Assembly: GCA_902778205.1 (NCBI GenBank) | Contig: CACYWX010000232.1 | Span: 1 to 5,615, forward strand | DNA from: an uncultured Ruminococcus sp. | GTDB lineage: Bacteria > Bacillota > Clostridia > Oscillospirales > CAG-272 | Direction: 5' to 3' | Length of the DNA: 5,615 bases | Shown here: one piece after another, positions 1 through 5,605 of the stretch | How positions within the stretch are numbered: position 1 is the first letter of the stretch | How the letters are laid out: each line of letters starts with the position of its first letter | Notes under the pieces: model-generated | Databases searched by the model: none | Seen by the model: only the letters and a program-made list of their open reading frames with translations | Told to the model about the DNA's origin: nothing | Made by a program: the position numbers and the translations under genes

Positions 1-13
1 GTGTGAAAAAGAA

Positions 14-50
14 GCTGAAAAAATGCGCTGCACGTTACCCCGTGCTGCAT
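14..50 (-). terminator. Second minus-strand terminator-like hairpin
   Basis: Read on the minus strand, GCACG (45-41) pairs with CGTGC (34-30) across a six-base loop, and ATGC (50-47) pairs with GCAT (26-23) across an internal loop. A TTTTTT run (23-18) follows directly. It lies about 130 nt beyond the main rpsT terminator. It may back that up or end a short independent transcript. Confidence 0.45.
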
Positions 51-77
51 GTTGAGAGGAGAGCTGCACCAGTGGAA

Positions 78-108
78 ATTATAAAAGTTCTTGCCAGGCT
101 TCTTTCAA
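78..108 (-). promoter_or_regulatory. Promoter-like element pointing left
   Basis: On the minus strand a perfect TATAAT (83-78) lies 19 bases after TTGAAA (108-103). The spacing is longer than the preferred 17, and the -35 overlaps the small hairpin at 97-114. A start near 72 would transcribe leftwards into the terminator-like hairpin at 14-50, giving a very short RNA, or extend out of the window. AT-rich intergenic DNA could give this match by chance. Confidence 0.3.
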
Positions 109-125
109 GAAGCCGCGTTTCCCTT
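97..125 (+). terminator. Possible weak plus-strand terminator hairpin
   Basis: GGCTTCTT (97-104) and AAGAAGCC (107-114) are perfect complements; with a realistic loop the stem is 6 bp. On the plus strand GCGTTTCCCTTTT follows, a broken U-tract. On the minus strand the bases after the stem are TGGCAAG, so it would not terminate there. Low-strength candidate. Confidence 0.3.
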
Positions 126-169
126 TTAGCTTGAGATTGGTATGAGGCAGGAACCGCTCCCGCGGCAAT

Positions 170-216
170 ACAAAAACCCCGGAATCGGAGCAAATGATTC
201 CGGGGATCCTTTTTAT
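170..216 (-). terminator. Strong rho-independent terminator after rpsT, probably bidirectional
   Basis: CCCCGGAATC (177-186) and GATTCCGGGG (196-205) form a perfect 10-bp stem with a 9-base loop. On the minus strand the stem is followed at once by TTTTTGTATT, ideal for ending the rpsT transcript. On the plus strand it is followed by ATCCTTTTTATTT, so it could also stop transcription from the left. It is the only full-strength terminator in the window. Confidence 0.9.
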
Positions 217-286
217 TTCGTCTCCGTCCTCCTTCAGCAGCCATGAAGAGGCGGGCGGGACGTTTTTTTGTCCGTTTTTTCCGGAC

Positions 287-550
287 TTACGCCATCTTGT
301 TGAGGAGGAGGGTGAACTCGCTCTTCTTGTGGGCGGCGTTGTTCTTGTGAAGCATTCCCTTCGCGGCGGCCTGGTCCACCTTCTTGACGGCGGCGGTGTA
401 GGCGGCACGGGCGGCTTCCTTGTCACCGGACTCGACGGCGGCGAGGAACTTCTTCACGGTGGTCTTCAGCTGGCTCTTGAACATCTTGTTCTGCAGGGTC
501 TTCGCGGAAATAACCTTTACGCGCTTCTTCGCGGATTTAATGTTGGGCAT
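287..550 (-). CDS. rpsT: Small ribosomal subunit protein bS20
   Basis: Ribosomal protein S20, a bacteria-specific helical-bundle protein that binds 16S rRNA in the body of the 30S subunit. The 87-residue length is typical. The sequence begins MPNIKSAKKRVKV, is rich in Lys and Ala, and contains the family-typical NKMFKSQLKTTVKKF (21-35) and the C-terminal KGMLHKNNAAHKKSEFTLL region. The ATG at 550 has an AGGAG seven bases upstream; the stop is TAA. The gene is monocistronic: it has its own promoter at 677-705 and a strong terminator about 80 nt past the stop. A short hairpin (GTCCG/CGGAC, 270-286) directly after the stop lacks a U-tract on this strand. Identification is very secure. Confidence 0.97.
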   Translation of the reverse strand: MPNIKSAKKRVKVISAKTLQNKMFKSQLKTTVKKFLAAVESGDKEAARAAYTAAVKKVDQAAAKGMLHKNNAAHKKSEFTLLLNKMA

Positions 551-623
551 GACAGCTCTCCTGATAAAGAATGATTAATGGGCGCCGGCGTCCGTGAGAT
601 CCGGGTTGGGCAGGTCCGCATCC

Positions 624-658
624 GTCTCCCTTCCGCCTGAGAGGGTGCGGTCGGAGAC
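624..658 (-). promoter_or_regulatory. Hairpin in the rpsT leader
   Basis: In the 5' untranslated region of rpsT, GTCTCC (658-653) can pair with GGAGAC (629-624), and inside it CCGC (650-647) with GCGG (636-633), with an apical loop containing CCTCTCAG. It starts roughly 12 bases after the predicted transcription start. Leaders of ribosomal protein genes often carry autoregulatory structures, and S20 is known to autoregulate in E. coli; a role here is inference. No U-tract follows, so it is not a terminator by itself. Confidence 0.45.
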
Positions 659-676
659 ATGTTCATACAGTATGAT

Positions 677-705
677 ATTGTATCACGTTTTTTCCCGCTT
701 TGCAA
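677..705 (-). promoter_or_regulatory. Vegetative promoter of rpsT
   Basis: On the minus strand, TTGCAA (705-700) and TACAAT (682-677) are separated by exactly 17 bases, and a TG one base before the -10 gives an extended -10. This is close to the housekeeping sigma-A consensus. Transcription should begin near 670, leaving a leader of about 120 nt before rpsT. The promoter separates the ribosomal protein gene from the upstream four-gene run. Confidence 0.85.
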
Positions 706-743
706 GGGGTGCGGGAGAGATTTTCACCGGAATATTCCACAAG

Positions 744-777
744 TTTTCGCGCCGTCCTCTCTCAAACGGCGTGAAAA
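744..777. repeat. Near-perfect inverted repeat just after the lipoprotein gene
   Basis: TTTTCGCGCCGT (744-755) and ACGGCGTGAAAA (766-777) form a 12-position stem with one mismatch around a 10-base loop. It begins 7 bases after the lipoprotein stop codon, a likely place for the operon's 3' end. It is not a standard terminator in either direction, because the T-run precedes the stem and the A-run follows it, leaving no U-tract after the hairpin. It may stabilise the mRNA end or act as a weak or factor-assisted terminator. Confidence 0.55.
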
Positions 778-784
778 GCGACCA

Positions 785-2308
785 TCAGCCGAATTTTTCC
801 TCGTTGGCGGCGTAGGTGTCCACGGCGTTGGCTATGGCCTTCTCCACAGCCTGCTTGATATTCGCGTAGGAGGTGGTGATCTCCTCGTTCGACAGGCCGC
901 AGAGGTACTTCTGGCAGACGGAGTACAGCTGATTGAAGCCCATGGTGCTGCACAGCTCGAAGGTGATGTTCTCGAAGATCAGGTCGATGATCCGCGCGCT
1001 CTCCTCGTCCCGGACGCCCTTGTAGCAGATGACCTTCTCGAAGGCCGCGTCCCGGATGTAGTCGTAGCCGTAGGCCGCCATGGCGTCGGTCAGGGTCCCG
1101 GACATGGTCAGGGTGTCCCCCGTCACGGTCACGGGGATCACCGGCGTCATGCAGACCCAGGGCTGGCTGAACTCCACATAGCCCGCCTGAGCTTCGTCGT
1201 ACTTGGGCGAGGGCAGGATGCCGTAGTCGTACTCCAGGGACCGGTAGTCGTCCAGCGCGAAGGAGCAGACCACGAAGAAGAGGGTGTTCCCGTTCTCGAT
1301 GCACTTGTCCATGTCGATGTTGGGATGGCCGGAGGAGAAGATGCCGGGCTCCTTGAAGAAGGCGGCCACCTTCTGCATGAAGCTCACCAGGCGCTCGTCC
1401 TCCAGACAGCAGCGGAGCGCGCCCTCCCGGTTCTCGATGAAGTGCATGTCCGCGCCGAGAATCGGCATCTCGAAGCAGTCGGACATGATGCCCACCCGGT
1501 CGGAGCCGTCGCCGCGGATCTCACCGTCGCCGTTCGTGTCCGCCGCAGCCGTCCGGGACAGCTCGGCCATCCTGTCAAAGGTCCACGCGCCGCGCTCCAC
1601 CAGCCCGTAGAGGCTCTCCAGCCCCAGGTCCGCCGCCATGTCCCGGTTGAACATGGTGATGTACGCCGAGCCGTAGTACCGGGGGGAAATGGCGGAGCCG
1701 GTGAAGTAGGTGCTGTTCCCGATCTTCCCGGCGGCGTTGACCTCGGGCATCCAGTAGGCCTCGTTCAGCCGGATCCCGTCCACCAGATTCAGGGGATAGG
1801 CGTATCCGGCCAGGGAAAGTCCCTTCGCCACGGTGGCCTGGTCCTGCAGGATCATCCGGTATTCGTCGTCCCCGGCGGCGATGCTCTTGGTGAGGAAGCC
1901 CACCGCGTCCCCGGTGCCGTCCCGGTTGTCCATCTTGAAGGCGGTGTTGAACTTCTCCGCCATGAACTGATCCCGGCGGAACAGCGCGTCGTTCACGGCC
2001 TCCCCGGTCTCCTCCTCCGCGACGTTGATGGTCAGGCTGTTCAGGATGCCGGCAATGGTGTTGGTGGTGTAAACGGTGAAGTCCTCACCGCCGAAGTCCG
2101 TGAAGGTCATGGCGTCGGTGAAGCGGGGCGCCTCCGTTTCGGCGGGCTCCGTCTCCTCATCCCCGGGGACGGTCTCCTCCGGCGCGCCCTCCGTTACGCC
2201 TCCGGCGCCGTTTCCGGAGGACTCCTCTCCTCCCTGACAGCCCGCGAGGGCCGAGGTCAGGGTCAGCAGGGCCAGCAGAAGAGCGCCCGTCCGTTTCATG
2301 CGATTCAT
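785..2308 (-). CDS. Orphan extracellular solute-binding lipoprotein
   Basis: Predicted surface lipoprotein of the ABC-transporter sugar-binding (extracellular solute-binding family 1-like) type, 507 residues. The start at ATG 2308 has GGAGG eight bases upstream; a second ATG at 2299 would be too far from it. A signal peptide (basic NRMKR, then a Leu/Ala-rich core) ends in the lipobox LAGC, giving a lipid-modified Cys24. Residues 25-65 are a Gly/Ser/Glu/Thr/Pro-rich tether, followed by the binding domain. Typical family features are TMFNRDMAADLGL (218-230), GAWTFDRMAELS (240-251) and an EF-hand-like DTNGDGEIRGDG (257-268), which may bind calcium. No permease or ATPase gene is adjacent, so it is an orphan or works with a remote transporter. 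It is last in the run, 18 nt after the phosphoesterase, and ends in TGA. Ligand unknown: carbohydrate is the family norm, but the dipeptidase and thrC context would allow a peptide or amino-acid link. Confidence 0.85.
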   Translation of the reverse strand: MNRMKRTGALLLALLTLTSALAGCQGGEESSGNGAGGVTEGAPEETVPGDEETEPAETEAPRFTDAMTFTDFGGEDFTVYTTNTIAGILNSLTINVAEEETGEAVNDALFRRDQFMAEKFNTAFKMDNRDGTGDAVGFLTKSIAAGDDEYRMILQDQATVAKGLSLAGYAYPLNLVDGIRLNEAYWMPEVNAAGKIGNSTYFTGSAISPRYYGSAYITMFNRDMAADLGLESLYGLVERGAWTFDRMAELSRTAAADTNGDGEIRGDGSDRVGIMSDCFEMPILGADMHFIENREGALRCCLEDERLVSFMQKVAAFFKEPGIFSSGHPNIDMDKCIENGNTLFFVVCSFALDDYRSLEYDYGILPSPKYDEAQAGYVEFSQPWVCMTPVIPVTVTGDTLTMSGTLTDAMAAYGYDYIRDAAFEKVICYKGVRDEESARIIDLIFENITFELCSTMGFNQLYSVCQKYLCGLSNEEITTSYANIKQAVEKAIANAVDTYAANEEKFG

Positions 2309-2326
2309 ATCCGAATCCTCCGTGAT

Positions 2327-3058
2327 TCACCCCTCCGTCAGCAGGACCGGCAGAGGATAGAAGTTGAGATAATCCGCGGCGGCGTTGTAAAAGCGGATGC
2401 CGCGGTAATCCGAATAAGGCGGCGCGCCGTACTGACCGTGCACATGGCCGGCATAGCACCGCTTTACCCCGTGGGCCTCCATGACGTCCACCAGGGGATC
2501 CAGACGGAACTCTCCGTACACCGGCGGGAAGTGGAGGAACACCGTCGGCGGATCCGCGATCCCTCCGGACGCGCAGAGCTTTTCCGCCGCCGCAAGGGAG
2601 AGGGAAAGCCGCTCGCATTCCCGGTTTACCAGCTTGCCGTAGTCCGCGGGGATGGCGGTCTGCTGTCGCTCGTCCAAGAACCATCCCCGGCTCCCGGCCA
2701 GTACGATCCCCTCCGCCTCGTGGGCATTGTTGTAGAGGAAATCCAGCGTCCCAAAGCCCCGGTCCAGGAAGAACCGCTTCATCTTCGTCACGCTCGTCCA
2801 CCAGTAGTCGTGGTTCCCCTTTCCGAGCAGCTTCCGGCCGGGGAGCGCGTCCAGAAAGGCGAAATCCTCCGCGGCCTCCTCCAGGGTATCGGCCCAGGAG
2901 ATGTCCCCCGGCACCGCCACCGTGTCCCCGTCCCGCACCACGGCCCGCCAGCGCGCCCCGATCTTCGCCGCGTGGTCCGTCCAGCGGGTACCGAAGCGGT
3001 CCATGGGCTTGGGACGGCCGAAGGACAGATGGAGATCCGCCATGACCCAGACCGACAT
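2327..3058 (-). CDS. Calcineurin-like metallophosphoesterase
   Basis: Predicted cytoplasmic two-metal phosphoesterase of the calcineurin-like (Icc/YkuE-type) superfamily, 243 residues. All the metal-binding blocks are visible in order: ADLHLS (Asp8, His10), PGDISW (Asp52), KGNHDYWW (Asn82, His83), LHFPP (His176) and the terminal GHVHG (His205, His207). There is no signal peptide or membrane segment. GNHDYWW and a GSRGWF segment (122-127) are typical of an uncharacterised clostridial subgroup known simply as metallophosphoesterase; its substrate is unknown to me. The ATG at 3058 shares one base with the thrC stop (TGATG) and has no clear Shine-Dalgarno sequence, so translation probably depends on ribosomes finishing thrC. 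The stop at 2327 lies 18 nt before the lipoprotein gene. The superfamily call is secure; nucleotide, phosphodiester or protein phosphate substrates all remain possible. Confidence 0.92.
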   Translation of the reverse strand: MSVWVMADLHLSFGRPKPMDRFGTRWTDHAAKIGARWRAVVRDGDTVAVPGDISWADTLEEAAEDFAFLDALPGRKLLGKGNHDYWWTSVTKMKRFFLDRGFGTLDFLYNNAHEAEGIVLAGSRGWFLDERQQTAIPADYGKLVNRECERLSLSLAAAEKLCASGGIADPPTVFLHFPPVYGEFRLDPLVDVMEAHGVKRCYAGHVHGQYGAPPYSDYRGIRFYNAAADYLNFYPLPVLLTEG

Positions 3059-3060
3059 CA
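3056..3060 (-). promoter_or_regulatory. TGATG stop/start overlap coupling thrC to the phosphoesterase gene
   Basis: The thrC stop TGA (3060-3058) and the phosphoesterase ATG (3058-3056) share one base. The preceding 20 bases contain no GGAGG-like site, only a weak GAG. This arrangement usually means termination-reinitiation coupling. The other genes here have recognisable purine-rich sites, although the one before the dipeptidase is distant. Confidence 0.75.
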
Positions 3061-4572
3061 GTGCTCGAAGGGAACGCCCGCCATGCCCGCCGGATCGATG
3101 ACCCGCTCAAAGCGGACGGGCAGGGTCTCGGTTTCGGCCAGAGGAGTCGGGACCGGCCATCCCGTGGCGGAGGACAGGGCCCGCAGTCCGTCGTAGAGCC
3201 CGCCGTCCTCCGGAGTCTCCAGTCCCAGGGCGCGGGAGACCGGCGCGGCGAACTTGAAGGGGCTGGCGGTGGAGGCCAGGATCACGGGGAGCGCGTCCCC
3301 GGTCTCGTCCCGGTACTGCTTCACGGCGCCCAGTCCCACGGCGGTGTGGGGATCGGCCAGATACCGCTCCTCTCTCCAGGTGTTTCCGATGACGGACAGG
3401 GTCCCCGCCTCGTCCACGGAATACCCGGAGAATACGGACCGGATCCGCTCCATCAGCTCGTCCGGCGCGCGGTACTGTCCCTCCCGGGCCAGAGAATCCA
3501 TCAGCCCGGCGGTTACCCCGGCTCCGCCCATGACCCGCAGCAGCCGCTCCAGATTGGAAGAGATGAGGATGTCCATGGAGGGGCTGACGGTCTTGTGGAA
3601 CTCCCGCACCCGGTTATAGACTCCTGTGCGGATGAATTCCGTCAGCACGTCGTTGCGGTTGGAGGCGCAGATCAGCCGCTTCACGGGAAGTCCCATCTCC
3701 CGGGCCAGATACGCTGCGAAGATGTTGCCGAAATTCCCGGTGGGCACAGCGGCGTTCACGGGATCCCCCATGCGGATGCGCCCGGCGTTCACCAGATCGC
3801 AGTAGGCGGAGATGTAGTAGACGGTCTGCGGGACCAGACGCCCCCAGTTGATGGAGTTGGCGGAGGAGAAGAAGAAGCCGCAGAGGTCCGCTTCCTAGGC
3901 CAGGTCCCGGTCGGCGAAGATGCGCTTCACGCCGTTCTGGGCATCGTCGAAATTGCCCCGGACCGCCACCACATTCACGTTGCCGCCCCGGGTGGTCTGC
4001 ATCTGCCGGGCCTGCATGGGGCTGACGCCGCCCGTGGGATAGAACACGGTGATGGCCACGCCCTCCACGTCCCGGTAGCCCTCAAGCGCGGCCTTGCCGG
4101 TGTCGCCGCTGGTGGCCACGAGGATCTGGGCGGTCCTCCTCTCCCCGGTCATGACCAGAGCCCGGGACAGAAGCCGCGGCATGATCTGCAGGGCCATGTC
4201 CTTGAAGGCGGAGGTGGGACCGTGCCACAATTCGAGGGCGTACACGTCCCCCTCCAGCGCGCGGATGGGAGCGGGTCTCTGCCCGAAGGCCGCGGGATCC
4301 GCCGTCATGGGAAATTTCTCCGGGGAATAGGCGGCGCGGCAGTCCTCCTCCAGCAGGGCGGGATCGTAGTCCGTCAGATAGCGGGACAGGATGAAGGCCG
4401 CCCGGGCGGGGTAGTCCATGGCGAGCAGGGCGGTAAAATCCGCGGGGGACAGGGCCGGCACGGACTCGGGCAGGTAGAGTCCACCGTCCGGCGCGAGTCC
4501 CTCCTTGATGGCCTCCGCCGCCGTCACGGTGCGGGGGGAGGGGGCGGTGTCGCGGGTACTGTAGTAAAGCAT
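3058..4572 (-). pseudogene. thrC: Threonine synthase interrupted by one in-frame TAG
   Basis: Threonine synthase, a PLP fold-type II lyase converting O-phospho-L-homoserine and water to L-threonine and phosphate in the cytoplasm. Read through the stop it spans 504 codons, close to the usual bacterial length of about 500. It starts at ATG 4572 (MLYYSTRDT) with AAGGA six bases upstream. Seen: APDGGLYLPE (27-36), PLP lysine Lys124 in GPTSAFKDMA, the SGDTGKAALEGY loop (155-166) and GNFDDAQNGVK. A TAG follows at codon 226 (3895-3897). The frame resumes at once with SSANSINWGRLVPQ, then the PLP-phosphate loop PTGNFGNI, NRNDVL, and ends VPFEH-TGA. The pieces are 225 residues (4572-3895) and 278 codons (3894-3058). 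No usable start follows the TAG until a GTG at 3792, which would omit conserved residues, so reinitiation should not restore the enzyme. Either a recent nonsense mutation, a base error or, less likely, suppressed amber. No hom or thrB is adjacent. Confidence 0.9.
3895..3897 (-). other. Premature in-frame amber codon in thrC
   Basis: On the minus strand the reading is GCC TAG GAA GCG GAC CTC, that is Ala225, stop, Glu, Ala, Asp, Leu. The codons on both sides belong to the same frame and both encode conserved threonine synthase sequence, so no insertion or deletion is involved. One base change from GAG, AAG or CAG (Glu, Lys, Gln) would create it. In related proteins this position lies in a variable linker between the GNFDDAQ and SSANSIN segments, so several residues would be tolerated. 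Confidence 0.9.
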
Positions 4573-4595
4573 AGACGATCCTTTTTTCGGAAAAA

Positions 4596-5522
4596 TCAGA
4601 TATTGTTTTCGAGGAACCGCAGGACGTTCCCGTAATAGATCCCGTCGATCTGCTCCTCCGTCATGCCGCGTTCGCGGAGACGATCCGCGGCGGTGGGGAG
4701 GTGGGAGATCTCGCAGAGGTCCTCCGGCACGTCGGAGCCGTCGTAGTCGCAGCCGAAGCCGGCATGGCCGGGAGCGAGGCTTTCGTAATGGCAGAGGTGA
4801 GCCGCCGCGTCGTCCGCCGTCACGGTCTCCTTGTCCGAGAGGTGGCGCACGTAGAGGGAGATCCCGGCGACGCCGCCCATACCGGTCAGGCGGAGGTACC
4901 GCTCGTCGGTCAGGTTGCGGGAATGGTTGTGAAGCGTCCAGGCGTTCATGTGGGTGGCCACGGGGGATTTTCCCGCCGCCTCGCACAGGTCGAAGATCTC
5001 GTCCTGGGATCTGAAGGAGGCGTGGGACAGGTCCGGCACGATGCCCACCCGGAGCATTTCCCGGACGGCCTCCCGCCCGAACTCCGTCAGGCCGTGGTCC
5101 GTGTCGTGGGATCCGCCCATGCAGGTGTCGCCGCCCCAGAGGGGAGTCACCACGCGGATGCCCAGACGGTACAGTTCCTCCACCCGCTCGAGGTGTCCGG
5201 CCAGGATCCGGGCGTCCTCCACGGTCAGCACCGAGGCGAACTGCCCGCCCGTCCGGTCCCAGGTCTTCACATCCTCCCCGGAGCAGAGGACGGTCACGCC
5301 GTTTTTCTCACACTGGGAGAGAAAATACTCCCGGGACCGGAGAAAGTCCTCCCAGCCCTCCTCGTCGGAGAAGCGCGGAGAGGTGAAGAAGGCGTTCAGA
5401 TGGAGGTATTTTTCAAAGACCGAGGCCCGCTCCAGGGAAATGTGCAGGTCGTTCGAGAAAAGCTCCTTCCCGCCGTGATACAGGGCCATGGCGGTGTCGC
5501 AGTGCATGTCGCAGAGTTTCAT
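4596..5522 (-). CDS. Membrane dipeptidase-like zinc peptidase (family M19)
   Basis: Predicted binuclear-zinc peptidase of the renal/membrane dipeptidase family (M19), which hydrolyses dipeptides, some with a D-residue on the C-terminal side. The 308 residues match the family's usual length. Seen: the N-terminal metal motif DMHCDT (His7, Asp9), bridging Glu102 in LTVED, the zinc histidine in PDLSHAS (His167), a second in VATHMN (His191), the SRNLTDE segment (201-207) and GFGCDYDG (Asp259 and Asp261). The C-terminus YYGNVLRFL matches the usual family ending. There is no signal peptide, so it is probably cytoplasmic. I chose the ATG at 5522 because family members begin MKLxDxHCDT. An in-frame GTG at 5552 would add ten uncharacteristic residues. 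The nearest Shine-Dalgarno-like AAAGG is about 12 nt upstream, rather far. It is the first gene of the run, 23 nt before thrC. Natural substrate unknown; it may feed peptide-derived amino acids. Family assignment is very secure. Confidence 0.93.
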   Translation of the reverse strand: MKLCDMHCDTAMALYHGGKELFSNDLHISLERASVFEKYLHLNAFFTSPRFSDEEGWEDFLRSREYFLSQCEKNGVTVLCSGEDVKTWDRTGGQFASVLTVEDARILAGHLERVEELYRLGIRVVTPLWGGDTCMGGSHDTDHGLTEFGREAVREMLRVGIVPDLSHASFRSQDEIFDLCEAAGKSPVATHMNAWTLHNHSRNLTDERYLRLTGMGGVAGISLYVRHLSDKETVTADDAAAHLCHYESLAPGHAGFGCDYDGSDVPEDLCEISHLPTAADRLRERGMTEEQIDGIYYGNVLRFLENNI

Positions 5523-5576
5523 GATTATTTTCTGCCTTTCCGCGAAAGGCACCGACGGGGCATGAAACCGGCGGCC

Positions 5577-5605
5577 TTCCGCTGAGTAAAGTTTTGTGGT
5601 ACAAT
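5577..5605 (+). promoter_or_regulatory. Promoter-like element for a divergent gene beyond the right edge
   Basis: On the plus strand TACAAT (5600-5605) is preceded by TG plus one base (5597-5599), an extended -10. The -35 position 17 bases upstream reads TTCCGC, a weak match, which extended -10 promoters tolerate. The start would fall near 5612, heading out of the window. The M19 peptidase gene begins 55 bases to the left on the other strand, so the genes would be divergent. No comparably clear minus-strand promoter for the peptidase run was found in the 93 bases available. Confidence 0.45.

Noticed and set aside
143..216. T-box-like antiterminator on the plus strand (GGAACCGC followed by a terminator).
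   Set aside because: The GGGTGGNACCGCG consensus is not matched, no competing pairing with the terminator exists, and no downstream plus-strand gene is present.
260..286. Hairpin GTCCG/CGGAC immediately after rpsT as its terminator.
   Set aside because: On the minus strand it is followed by A residues, not T; the hairpin at 177-205 is the real terminator.
624..660. Glycine riboswitch in the rpsT leader (CTCTCAGGCGGAAGG).
   Set aside because: The promoter leaves only about a dozen bases upstream of the match, too few for the aptamer's 5' half, and rpsT is not a glycine-responsive gene.
659..3196. An 845-codon open frame on the plus strand.
   Set aside because: It runs antisense to the lipoprotein and phosphoesterase genes, resembles no protein, and is Val/Gly/His/Arg-rich, as expected for a mirror frame in GC-rich coding DNA.
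3793..3897. Two separate genes or natural fission of thrC.
   Set aside because: Both pieces are in the same frame, and conserved residues lie between the TAG and the next possible start, so a split product would lack essential sequence.
3061..4635. A 524-codon open frame on the plus strand opposite thrC.
   Set aside because: Shadow of thrC with low-complexity Gly/His/Val composition and no family motif.
4573..4986. Extension of the thrC frame upstream to 4986.
   Set aside because: It overlaps the peptidase coding region in another frame and encodes Arg/Pro-rich nonsense; the ATG at 4572 has a good ribosome binding site and the family-typical N-terminus.
5523..5552. GTG start at 5552 for the peptidase.
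   Set aside because: It adds ten residues not seen in the family, and no ribosome binding site fits; MKLCDMHCDT at 5522 matches M19 N-termini.
4701..5585. A 294-codon open frame on the plus strand opposite the peptidase.
   Set aside because: Antisense shadow of the M19 gene; every zinc-ligand motif is on the minus strand.
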